A DNA stretch of 64,000 bases from assembly GCA_031841125.1 (NCBI GenBank), contig CM063106.1:17980001-18044000 (forward strand), written 5' to 3'. Within the stretch, counting starts at the first letter, position 1. Each line of letters begins with the position of its first letter. Made by a program: the position numbers and the translations under genes. Of this stretch, positions 1 through 10,600 are shown piece by piece. Origin of the DNA: Acanthococcus lagerstroemiae. Lineage: Eukaryota; Arthropoda; Insecta; Hemiptera; Eriococcidae. The notes beneath the pieces were generated by a model. It saw nothing but the letters and a program-made list of their open reading frames with translations. It made no database searches and had not been told where the DNA came from.

Positions 1-1190
1 GTCACTGTTCTTCCGAGCAGCGACATATACTTACAGCTTCTTGATGTCAACTTAGTAGAACTACTTTCAACATGTGAAAAAAGAGAACAGAGGAGATTTT
101 GATTATTTTAATACCAAAGAGTAACCTGCGATGCTCTGAAACGGGTCATTATCTCCCACTCCTCTTCTATTTTATTTCAACTCGAAAGCAGAAAAACTTT
201 GGAAGATCATAAATCAGCCATCATTCCTCCAATATCTGGAATGAAGAAGTTCCGTTTTCCATTTTCCTTAGAAAATTTTCCGAAGCTAACATACTGACAT
301 CGTCTGGCAGAGCATAATGACATGTCCTGGAAAACGGATCAACATTAAACGTTAATTCTAGGTTTTTTTCTCGGAGCTTGTTTCACAAAAGTTGACGACT
401 TTCCTCTTACAATGTGCCCATCTGTCTACACATTCTTTAAAATACATAGCCTATTTAATAAACGACGATCATTTTCAAAATATATTTCCAGGCGCATCCC
501 GTAATTATCAATGCCATTATATAGCCTTGTACTTGTCACTAACTAAGAGGAAGTCGCTTATAGCCCATATCCAAACCATGTCCAACGTTTCAGTAAGAAA
601 GCTTCAAGTATCAACAGTGGTGCTGAGTCTTCCAACACGCGGCTGATAAAAGAGTAGTCTGAAATCAACTTGTCTAACACCGAGTATGCGATCAAATGAT
701 ACAATCGTACTCAACTTCACAATTCGAAGTCACTCCAACAGTGCTGTGTAAAATACGTTCTTATAGGTAAATATACAGAGTTAAGCATTAGTACGTGAGA
801 AAAAAGTAAGAAGGCAGTTATAAGCTTTCAAACGTGGCACGAGAATAAACCGATAGTCGAAGCTAAAACGAATAATTTATTTCGAATATGTTTGGCTCGC
901 TATCGGTGAAAATAGGAAAACGTTTTTAACTGGGGAAAAAGAGCATACAATATTTCATCGAGCTGAACGTTCCTCACGTGGCATAAGTAAATATTAAAAG
1001 AAAAACCATTACACAGCCCGCTAGCCTGCTTTCGCTTATAGTACACTCAACTGATGCATTTCCTAACTCTCCGACTCACCAATAGGAAAATGTTGATCAG
1101 GGATACTGCGCTCAATCAACTCATGTCATGTGTACGAAAAATACATAATTTTAGCACCTTGTAAAACCTACAGATAGTTTACAAAAACAA

Positions 1191-1191
1191 A

Positions 1192-1221
<30 letters not shown>
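1191..1221. repeat. (AAT)n microsatellite
   Basis: About ten near-perfect AAT units followed by an A/T-rich tail. Simple sequence only. Confidence 0.9.
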
Positions 1222-1222
<1 letters not shown>

Positions 1223-3093
1223 TAAAAATAAATTGAAACGAATGATGACTAAGATCGGTTCACGAAAACCTCGCACTTCCTCAGCACGAGTAATATAGAG
1301 CACCTTACTTTCAGCCAAGCATGAGCAGATTTCATAGATCTCAGCGGGCACTTCATACAGCAGCACCTTTCAAGCCAAAGTACACTCGCCGAGAAATTGA
1401 CGGCAAAATTACGCAAATAAAATATTTTCGAAGGATTTGAATTCGTGAAGACGAAGTACAATAAATGAGTAAACGCAATACAGAAAACAAGCGTCGAAAA
1501 CTAGTTACTTTCGGGTTCGACATACAGTCCACAAGAGTCGGACAGTAGGTATCGAAAGTACACAAGTTGTATCTCATAACATTAGATGAAACTGACTAGT
1601 AGGACCTGAGCACGGGACCACCAGATATTACCAGAGAATCCTTTCATTTGAGAATGGTCTCTTCAAGTTAACCATTTCGTATGAAGCAGTGAACTGTCGG
1701 GGAAACGGGTCGAATTCTCACCACAAGGTCGGAATTCGTGGAAAGAAACGGCAAGTTACTACCGAGAAGCTTGGAGTTTAGAAGGAATTTCGAGAAAAAG
1801 TTGTTTTCAAAGACCAAGAAATACAAACGTGGAACTGAATTCTCACCACGAGGTCCGAATGCTCAAAAAGAAACGGTACGTTAGTACCGAAAAGATCCAA
1901 AGTTTGGAAAGTATTTTGAGAAAAAAAAAAAGAAATTCTATTTCGCCCAATCAATGAGTGTCAGAACCTGAATATGCTACACAGCTCTATGGTGATACTT
2001 CACCCATAATCAAGACTTGAAGCAAATTCACAAGAGAAACTCCGATCTTTTGAGAAAGGGAGAAAACACCATCATGCAATTGTTTTAACTCTCAAAAATA
2101 TAACTGGAAACTAATACGAAAGATTTGATCTACCATTCTTACACAGTAGTACTGTCAGTGAAAAGAGACCACCAACATAGAGGAACTGGTCCCTCCTCAC
2201 CAATAATGCCTAATCAGAATACAATCCTCCAGTAATGTAGAAGTAGACAGCTACTCCTGGCCGTTTGTTGAGTTACATCACTAGTTCAGCTAACAGGATT
2301 ACAGGCGTTCCGAGCTCTCTCTAACCATGGGGCGAAACAATTTGAAAATGCTAACAAAGACACATCAGATCTAATGAAATTTACCTCTAACAAAGGTTTA
2401 CAGTGAAATATACCTCCTCCCTTCATCTATCCAATTTTTGTACATATGGTCGAGGTTAAATCAACATACTCGTATTACTACGATGTAGATCTTCAAGCAT
2501 GTTATGTTTGTCTTCCCGAATGGGAACTTAAACGTACCACCAAGTTTACTATGGACCTTCAAGCTGAATACTGAGGAGCTACTTTTTTTTTTCATCTTCA
2601 ATCATTTTGGTTGATTTTAGAATGTATTTCTCCACCTCAATTCATAATTCAGTCCACGGTTATTTCGTACAACTCCAAATACGTTCCAGATTTCATCAAC
2701 ACCAATACTTCCCTTTAGTAATATATTTCATCACGATCAATTTCTGAGAACCACTACATTTCTCTCGCATTCCGGATTATCGAATCAATGACATTCACGA
2801 TGAATATTCCCCAAATTTCAAATTTTTCTTTCCCAAGCAAATCCTCATTTTCAGCGTTTTATAAAACCAAGGGAATGTCCTATTCGGCCACCTCTTCGAA
2901 GCGCCTTAAGACACGACACGACGACACAAGCAATAGATGCAAACGACGATTAGCTTAAAAGGTGTTCAGTCCCTCAGATCACTAAAAACTCGAGTTTGGT
3001 TCAACAGATTCACCTTGAGTATGTACTCCCCGTCTAGCGACACAGCTAGCACAACTTCAAACGCAGTTGTGGACAGATGCTCCTTTCAAAGCA

Positions 3094-3131
3094 CACACAC
3101 ACACAACATACAACACACACGCACACACCAG
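3094..3131. repeat. (CA)n microsatellite
   Basis: Interrupted CA dinucleotide run, partly imperfect. Open frames through it are artefacts of the repeat. Confidence 0.85.
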
Positions 3132-3307
3132 CCTGGCATCTACCAGTCATAATGACCGTCTTTGCACTAATGGAACCAGTGTTCCTTGTTTCCGAAAAAC
3201 ACGCACAACCAACAGCAAGCTTATTCATCACACACTCGACACACAGCGAAAAAAGTTTAACTAAGAACAAGTTTCAGCTAGTACTACTGAAATTTCACCT
3301 ACTGACA

Positions 3308-3328
3308 TAGTAGTAGTAGTAGTAGTAA
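3308..3328. repeat. (TAG)n microsatellite
   Basis: Seven consecutive TAG units. Simple sequence only. Confidence 0.9.
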
Positions 3329-3769
3329 TATGAATCATATATTTACCAAAATTTAATTATTGTTCTAAGATGTTTGCGAGAACTTTGAACTTTGTTCTCC
3401 TCGTCTTTCTCTTCTCGAACTTTTCCCCGACAAATGCTCTTTTTCGCGTTCGTTAGTTGGTTGATTTTGACGGCTTCCTCTCGCAGTACGTTCACGTTGT
3501 TGAGCACTACCACTGCCATTTCCACCACCTGCACGCAGTAGTACATTCCGATTAGAGCTACTCTATACTTTAGTGGTTTTTCTGAACACTTTTACAGGTA
3601 CAATAATATATTTATAAGACCTACCAGTGACACAGAGTAGAAGACTATATCATTTCTTCTTAAAATGCTGACGATGTCCTTCAACTACTAGAGAATTGTA
3701 TTTTGGGGTGAGAATAACGCGTGGAATCGCGAAATATTAAAATTTAGGTTCCATCCAGAGAGCTGGAAG

Positions 3770-4300
3770 TCAGGGATATACTGTTGAAAACTCTTCCAAG
3801 GTTTCAGACTGAACTGGAAATCTTTAAGACGTTCTCACACTTGTTCAACTCTTTGAGACAGTTGCAAGGCTCCCAAGAATGGAGTCACTGAATCAATTCC
3901 TGAGGTCGTTCCGTCTCCATCCCTTCTTCATCCCGGCCCACAAAGGGGCTTCCATCGACTGATACAAATGTTCCCACATAATATGTTGCCATGTTATAAG
4001 TTTTAAAAGGTGTACAAGGGTCTTACCAAACGTCGAACAAGAGTGAAAAATTTTTCATGTATTTCAGAACTTGAATACGTCTGGAACAGTACTTAAGAGT
4101 CGACAACAAGTTTCGGATATTCTTAAAGTTTCAGAAAATCTGAACCCCAGATGAGTCTTCAGGAATTTTAAATAACTATAAAACAATCTCCAACAGAATT
4201 AAAAATATTCTGAGAAACTGAAAGGACCCGAGCTGAGTTTCGAACAAGTCTAGAAAAGTATTGCCAGGTTTCAAGCGGATGTATCCAGAAGGGCGGCAAA
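3770..4300. repeat. Degenerate short-unit repeat zone
   Basis: Variants of CTGGAA, AAGTCT and TTTCAGA recur every 12 to 25 bases, never in perfect register. The composition is close to the opposite strand of the larger zone at 8930-10160. I see no coding potential. This is either an old decayed tandem array or low-complexity drift. Confidence 0.4.
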
Positions 4301-4489
4301 GTCTTAAACATATCCCCAGAAGCACCTTCAAAAATCAATTCATAAGAACGTCTTTTCGTACCATCATGAAGAGCTGCTCAAACTCCACTTCCGAATTACC
4401 GATTTCCATTCCAGAATATTCCAATTCACACCTGAATTGATACCCTCGATCCCTTTCTGTAGTAACTGAGGGACGAGGAGAAGGAACAA

Positions 4490-4657
4490 ATACTCTCTAT
4501 ATTCGGGGTGTGCCAATTCACAATTTATTCCTTCTGTAGTCCAGAGCGCTTTCGGCTGCTATGCCATCTTCAGTGGAGTACCCTAAAACTTTTCTCTTTG
4601 TCGTCCTGTATGTACAGTGGTGTGAAGTACCGTTTGGTAAAACCTATTTGGGAGATT
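4490..4657 (-). repeat. PLE terminal repeat, left arm (inverted)
   Basis: This is the reverse complement of 6478-6640 with a few mismatches. Read on the minus strand it contains a CTGAAGATGGC...GCCGAAA string that resembles a hammerhead ribozyme core (CUGANGA...GAAA). The outer edge is the TAGGGTGTGCC-type end. Confidence 0.85.
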
Positions 4658-4696
4658 TATAGACACCTAAAAACAAAAATCTAACTAGCGAAGACG

Positions 4697-6437
4697 ATGA
4701 CCAAAATATGGTTCAACAATGAATGCCTGAGGAGTAACACAGTACCAAAGTACGCAACAATAAACATGAAGACAAACAGCCAAGCGGCTCGCAACACCAA
4801 GAAACAAGCACAGGTATTAAGAATTAAAAACGAAATACGTGAACTACACAAGAAAAGGAACAGACTGAACATAGAACTATACGACCAATACTTCATACAG
4901 AATGAGACACTACAACAGTAACAAATAGAATAGCACATATACCAAGAAGGGAACGAATATATTTTAAATAAAAAAGAAGAAGAGAAAAACCGCTACGCCG
5001 ACACCGTAAAAAATTAATTCTACGAACTAAAACAAAAAGGAGAAAACATTCAACATAACCAAAACCAACAGCACAAATTCGCCCCTCGGACAGTAAACAT
5101 GACGACTGTAAACTTCACACAAAAAGAAAAGGATTTACTGGACAAAGGAAACAAGTACAACACAACAGAATATATAAGCGACAAAATACTGGAAGAATTA
5201 ACAGTAGACTGCGAACAGATCATCCAGACCCTAGAACCAGTAGACTGCGAACAGATCATCCAGACCCTAGAACCAGACTTCAGAAACGAAGCAAGAGCAC
5301 AAATTGGAAGCATACTGCTGACCATGAAGAAGAAAAAAGGGAACAAACACAAGGAAAACATACAAAGGACAGCCCTACAACTCAAAAAGGAAATAAAAGA
5401 AAACAACCTAATACTCACCAACGCACACAAAGGCAACACCACAGTAGTACTAAACAAAGACGAATTCATGGAGAAAATTGAAACTTACATAAAGAACAAT
5501 AATTACAAACCACTAAACTTGGACCTGACCAATAAATACTAAGCCAGACTAAAGATCATAATGAAAAACAACATAAACAACAAAAAACTGGTAGGAATCT
5601 CGCTACACAAGACAGACCAATAAGACCTAACTAATCAACAGCATACAATCACCAAGCTACAGACCAGCAAAAATAATAGCCAAATTCATGAAAGAACACT
5701 ACATTTCAGAACAGATTACAGCACAAAAAACACAACACAATAAAAGACCAACAGGAAAAAATAACATTAAACAACAATGACAAACAGGTGTCATTGGACG
5801 TAGGTAACGAACATGTTTGGGAACTTACCAAAACAAGAACTAATAACAATACTGATAACAAATATCAACCACAAACAGTATATGGAATAATTAGCAAATT
5901 AATACAACAAAAAAGTACAGACACAGAACAAACAACCACAAAAGCAGACAAACACGCAGGAGCAATACTATTCACAGGGACATATATAATACATACAAAA
6001 TACAGAAAATCTTTAACCAATACAACATAAAACTCGGAATCAGAAACAGACCGTTTCTGATCAAACAAATAAGCAATGACAAGACAGAAATACAGGACAG
6101 GAACAACAGCAACGGAGTATACAGACTGAACTGCGAATAGTGTGACATGACTTACATAGAAGAAACAGGCAGAAAATTCATAACTAGGATAAAAGAGCAT
6201 GAAAGATCACAGATGCCAAAGGATAACAATTCACTCTTTGGAAAACACCGCAACGACCAGGGACACAACAACAAGTTGACAGAAAGATACAAAATTCTAC
6301 ACATAGACAACAACACAAGAAAAATAAAATTAAAAGAACAATTTGAGATAATAAAGGCAAAAACAAAACAAAACAACCTAATAAACACAACAACCAACTT
6401 ACAATGCGAGAACCTATTCCAATTAATAACATAACAT
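4697..6437 (+). pseudogene. Penelope-like reverse transcriptase / GIY-YIG endonuclease pseudogene
   Basis: Three separated open segments (4697-4918, 5099-5539 and 6147-6434) and intervening broken frames read collinearly as a PLE protein. The first is Lys/Arg/Gln-rich and probably coiled. The second ends with DLTNKY after a block matching the N-terminal edge of PLE reverse transcriptases. Around 5655-5715 a frame reads SYRPAKIIAKFMKEHY, perhaps a leftover of the domain. The last part (from about 6020) reads RNRPFLIKQIS, then GVYRLNCE, a stop, CDMTYIEETGRKFITRIKEHER, which fits the GVY...YIG...R...EH pattern of GIY-YIG nucleases. The second motif is YIE rather than YIG, so a motif glycine is changed. 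The catalytic reverse transcriptase motif (YxDD type) was not found. Non-functional. Confidence 0.85.
5203..5274 (+). repeat. Perfect 36-bp tandem duplication inside the PLE frame
   Basis: Two identical 36-bp units (5203-5238 and 5239-5274) encode the same 12 residues (VDCEQIIQTLEP) twice in frame. The units have not diverged although the surrounding element is decayed, so the duplication looks recent. Confidence 0.95.
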
Positions 6438-6477
6438 AACACTCACTGATGGACAGACTGCACAACCAATAGGAACA

Positions 6478-6640
6478 CACCAAATAGGTTTTACCATACG
6501 GTAATACGCACCACTATAAATACAGGACGACAAAGAGAAAAGTGTTAGGGTACTTCACTGAAGATGGCATAGCAGCCGAAACCGCTCTGGACTACAGAAG
6601 GAAGAAATTGTGAATTGGCACACCCTAAATATAGAATTTA
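6478..6640 (+). repeat. PLE terminal repeat, right arm with hammerhead-like core
   Basis: Inverted partner of 4490-4657. It carries CTGAAGA at about 6558-6564, a GGC...GCC stem, and GAAA at about 6578-6581, followed by a conserved tail ending GGCACACCCTAA. TTAGGGT before the core can pair with ACCCTAA at the end, as stem I of a type I hammerhead would. One unpaired U before stem II and an unclear stem III weaken the ribozyme reading. Confidence 0.8.
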
Positions 6641-6644
6641 CCAA

Positions 6645-7002
6645 GTTCACTCACACTTCAATATGGACACTTAGGGACAAATACGCTTAAAATTACTATA
6701 GAGCTCAGTTATTGACAATGATAGACCTGTCGACTCGAACGTTCTAAGTAGAAAGAAGCCGAAGAGCTACATACAACTTTTACACAAACCTTTGTACCCA
6801 ACTATTCGTCTTTGCTACACAGTAAAGCAGAGTCTATATGCAACTCAGCTTCCACCCAGAAGCTACTCTTCGGGAAGTAGCCAACCCGCGCTACCGTATC
6901 GCGTTCTTTTACTTTATTCAGGAGGTAGAGAGGGTTCCAATTCGGATACAGATGAACATACTCCTAACAGAACTACCGCTCAGAATAATTACTGCTGACT
7001 CG
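6645..7002. other. Gap between PLE and LARP4 terminal exon
   Basis: No gene recognised. If the last LARP4 exon reads through to its stop at 7005-7003, this stretch would be the start of the 3' UTR. I see no clear polyadenylation signal that settles it. Confidence 0.5.
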
Positions 7003-7626
7003 CTACAATAATCTATCAATACCAAACAAAAACTTACTTGGTTTAGATGATACCGACTGAGCAGAACTGTCTTTCTTATCGCTATCATTGAAGCTCGCAT
7101 TATTGGTAGAAGAGATATTTGTGTTGCTTCCGTGCAATCTGGCCGTCGATGACGTCGCAGACGTCGTCGTCGTCGCGGTTGTCACGGAGGTCGAGGAATT
7201 GGCTGTGGCACTGTTCGAAACGCTACTATGGTGACTATTAACGGTTGTGGACGGCGTCGACGACGTGGTCGTCGTCGTCGTCGTAACCGCGTTCTGCAGC
7301 TGCTTTTCCATTTCGGACTTCTCCTTATGGTGTTGCGCTACCTGAGCATAACTTAACCGAGGTCCGCCACTAGACGAAGTCGGCGCATTCGTCGGACACA
7401 CGGGAGGAACGCCTTTTGGTACAGACCCACCGCCGTTGCTACCGCTACTACTGCTGTTGCTGGTACCCGAACCGCTGTACGCATTGGTACCGTTCACACT
7501 CTTCTGACTTGAAAGCGTCGCGTAACCATTCACTTTACCGGAGCCATTAGCAGAGCTACTGGTGTTCGAATTGCTATTGTAATTACTCTTGTTTGTCGGT
7601 AACGACGGAGAGTTTGAATCGGTACC
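7003..7626 (-). CDS. Larp4B: LARP4 last visible coding exon (LSYAQVAQ block)
   Basis: The exon starts after a TTTTACAG acceptor in phase 0 (GTDSNSPS...). It is dominated by Ser/Thr/Asn-rich low complexity. Near its middle is [16 protein letters not shown], matching the LSYAEV-type block conserved near the C-terminus of LARP4/4B. Read straight through, the frame ends at TAG 7005-7003 after GIDRLL. However, CCAA|GTAAGT at 7038/7037 is an excellent donor, so a further exon below 7000 or outside the window is possible and the last 12 codons may be intronic. Polythreonine and CpG-rich GTC/GAC runs on the + strand are codon-repeat effects. Confidence 0.88.
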   Translation of the reverse strand, partial: GTDSNSPSLPTNKSNYNSNSNTSSSANGSGKVNGYATLSSQKSVNGTNAYSGSGTSNSSSSGSNGGGSVPKGVPPVCPTNAPTSSSGGPRLSYAQVAQHHKEKSEMEKQLQNAVTTTTTTTSSTPSTTVNSHHSSVSNSATANSSTSVTTATTTTSATSSTARLHGSNTNISSTNNASFNDSDKKDSSAQSVSSKPSKFLFGIDRLL

Positions 7627-10600
7627 CTGTAAAAGCAATCGCCACCGGATTAGTAACCTAGTATGGGCATCAATTCGTAGCCGAATGCCATTATCAAACG
7701 GGTGTACTCACTTGCGTTCTCTTAGCTGCGCTGGAAATATCAACCGACGACCCAGGCTTAAAGTGAATTTGAGTCTGCGATGAGGCATTCGAGACTGACT
7801 TTTGTAAATATTGTGATGGTTCTTCAACGTCTTCAGTCAAAACACCATTCGAATTAAGCGTATCTTCAGTCTTTGACTTATTGCCAGTGGAGGCATTATT
7901 TACAGGAACTAATCTGTAAAGGCGACATCGAACACACCGGTCAGTTTTCAACCTTCCAGGCCTGACACACAATACAGACGTCGATTGTGAGATGGAAACT
8001 CATTCGTAACAGAACATACCCATTTTCCCAGTTTAACTGCTGCGGCTGCTCGTCGTTCAAATGATTGTCCGACTGGTTAGGTATTGCCGTAGAGTTAGCT
8101 GGCGTGGACGCCGGTGCGGATGCGGAGGTCTCCGCGATATGAGCTGGCAATGGAGGGAACGCGTCGGCTTCCAGATCGAATTTATGTCCACCGTTATTTC
8201 GAACTGCGTCCGACGTCCGATTAGGATGACTGCTATGACTCGTATCCTCGTCTTTTTTTCGACGCCTACATCAAACGAACACACACACACAGCTGTTTTA
8301 CAAACATACTAAACTGAATTAAAGGTTACAAAGAAAAGTAGGCACATCAAAATAAATCCTACGTCCGGCGGGATGGTACTAATCTAGCAGCTTCGCGGTC
8401 GAAAAAATTCGAGACAGGCTGACTGCATAATGAAATTAATAACATACAACCACGATTACACTGAAGGGTGAAGTAAGACTATTTTAGAAAACTCTCTTGT
8501 ACCCGTGATGACCCAATATTTTCTTTAGGGCCGGTTCAAGACGTTTATCACCATGAGGCCCCGACCGAGCTCTTTTATGTCCCTCACTATAGTCTCTTCC
8601 AAATAGCTTGTTTATTTATGAGAGATATACTCAGGAATTGCTTCTTTCTGTTTAACTATTTGGGTTTCTGCCTGTCCGATAAGGATTGTCTGCCAAAAAA
8701 ACTGGCTGTGGATTCCAGTTATATGACCACGAAAGAGGGCAAAGTTGAGAAAAAATATCTATTTACCATATACATTAGCGTGGAATGAAAAGATTTTCAT
8801 TTGAATTCAAGGCTGAACCAAACTAAGTTTTATTTTGATAGGAAAATAGCGAGTGCAAAATTTCATCGGAAAATATATGCATTTTCTCGTACGCAGGTTT
8901 TGCCAACAGAGCGGAAAAAGGGAAGATTTGAATATGGTTCAAAACATTACCAGACTCGTTTAAAACTTTTCTAGATTCTTCCAGACTCTTAAACACGTTT
9001 CCGGACTTTTCCAAGACTACTTCAGGCCAGTCTGATATATTTCCAAACTTATTTAAGAACATTTCAAACTACTTTCAGGCTCTTCTAACACTCTTCCCGA
9101 ACTGTACCTGACTTACTTTTTTGGATTTGTTCCCCATCCAAGATTTACCCAGGTGGATTAATGCCAGTGCAGTAGTGCAAACCAAAAGTTCTCTCTGCGG
9201 ATGGGGGGGGGGAGGGAGGGGGGAAATAGGAAAGATTTGTCTTGACAAACAAAAGTCTCAGGGAATTTAATCTTCTAAAATGCTAGTTGACAAGTTCTAA
9301 AATTCTACTTTTACTCTTAGCTTTAGAGAGGGAAGAGGGATACCTTCATATCAACTCCACTTACGCTACGGGGCCCGCAAAGTTTTTTCTAAACTTGTTG
9401 AAAATTCCTCTGGACTTCTTCACGAGATTCTTTTAGAGTAGATTCAACCCATCTTCCAGATTTTGCGAAGTTGTTCGAGACCTCTTTGAGACTTCTGAAC
9501 ACCTACAGTGTTCAAAATTCTTCCCGACTTCCATAACATTCAATACGTCAGAATTCGTTCAAGTCTATTCTCTGATGGATACGTACTTCATAAGACTTTT
9601 CCAAGCTAGTATAAGACTTTTTGGGACTCTTTATGAGTTCGTTCAGATTTGCTAAGGCCTTTTCAATACTATTTTAGACTATTTTGTACATATCTGAGAT
9701 GTTTCTAAACTTATTTAGCCGGATTCATGACTTTAAGAGTCATATTTTAGACTTTTCCAACTTCGTCCAGACATGTCAAAGGAACTTCAAGACTCATTTA
9801 GCTTTGCTCACAACGAACTGGAAGGCTTTTCTGGACTCATTCAAGACTATTTCAGCATTGCCTGAGACTTCTTGAGTCTTCCAAACTTGTTCCATACTTT
9901 TCGAAATGGTGATGTGTCGTACAGTCTTTAGCGGATCTGAAAGACTGTCATGAATAGTCTCCAACAATCTACACAAGTCTGAGAGAGTCTCTATCAGGCA
10001 TAATGCGATATTAGGCCAATCTAGACAAGTGTAATAGCCCTAAGTATCAAAGAACCTCAATTTTAAGGAATCTAAAACTGTTGGGAAAAATTTTTAAGAG
10101 ACTCGATCATGTCTGCAGGAGTCTTGAATAAAAAGTCTTGTAGTCTTAAACTTTTCTAAAAGAGGTTCAAAGATTTCTTATCAAGCCAGGAAAGAAGCTG
10201 GACTGTATTTCAAATCATGTCACACTTCCAACTCCTTCAAGGAAACCTCAATATTAATATGTACATTTTAATAATGTATTGCCCACGTTCCTCTCGTACC
10301 AACAAAGCAACATGATAGTTGATCCATCATTAAAATCCGAAAACTTGTTTTTCGTGTTCCACTCTAATAGACTTCTTGGATGTAGATGAAGAGCTGGCGA
10401 ACTGTTGGCCGAATTTTTTCGACGCTGAGGGCTGCCTATTTGTTAATCTTGGGCGGTCTACCAGCAGACTTCTCATATGTCTGTTCATCAGCCAGTCTAT
10501 TTCTCTCACGGCTGTCTGGCAGTGCAGCTAAAATTATTTGTTCCACTACAATTTTACGAATCTTGGGTAAATAAGTAGACCGGAGGTTTACTCGGCGTAG

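Larger units (their letters stand above)
1..4489. other. No gene recognised; AT-rich flank with microsatellites
   Basis: No open frame in this stretch resembles a known protein, and the short frames present are interrupted and low in complexity. If the LARP4 donor at 7038/7037 is used, part of this stretch could be intron or 3' exon of that gene, but I cannot place an exon here. It holds simple repeats (separate entries), a poly-A-rich stretch near 1920, and a degenerate CTGGAA/AAGTCT-like repeat zone from about 3770 to 4300. Confidence 0.6.
4490..6640 (+). mobile_element. Decayed Penelope-like retroelement (PLE)
   Basis: This is a retroelement relic of about 2.15 kb. Interior frames match the Penelope-like order: a charged coiled N-terminal region, a block reading ILTNAHKGNTTVVLNKDEF that fits the start of the PLE reverse transcriptase domain, and a C-terminal GIY-YIG endonuclease region. 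The reverse transcriptase core between about 5540 and 6000 is missing or scrambled. Near-identical sequences flank it in inverted orientation (4490-4657 and 6478-6640), an arrangement known for PLEs, which often carry terminal repeats in direct or inverted order. PLEs prime on target DNA in the nucleus. Frameshifts and stops indicate a dead copy. Related fragments lie at 36301-36605 and 55129-55285. Confidence 0.85.

Noticed and set aside
5050..5469. 139-codon minus-strand hydrophobic frame
   Set aside because: Antisense shadow of the Lys/Asn-rich Penelope frame.
8823..9062. Repeating [18 protein letters not shown] peptide on the minus strand
   Set aside because: Translation of a degenerate short repeat; no start context or conservation.
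8930..10160. Array of TTC/GAA words resembling heat-shock elements
   Set aside because: Spacing is irregular and mostly lacks the inverted nGAAnnTTCn arrangement. Low-complexity repeat is the simpler explanation.
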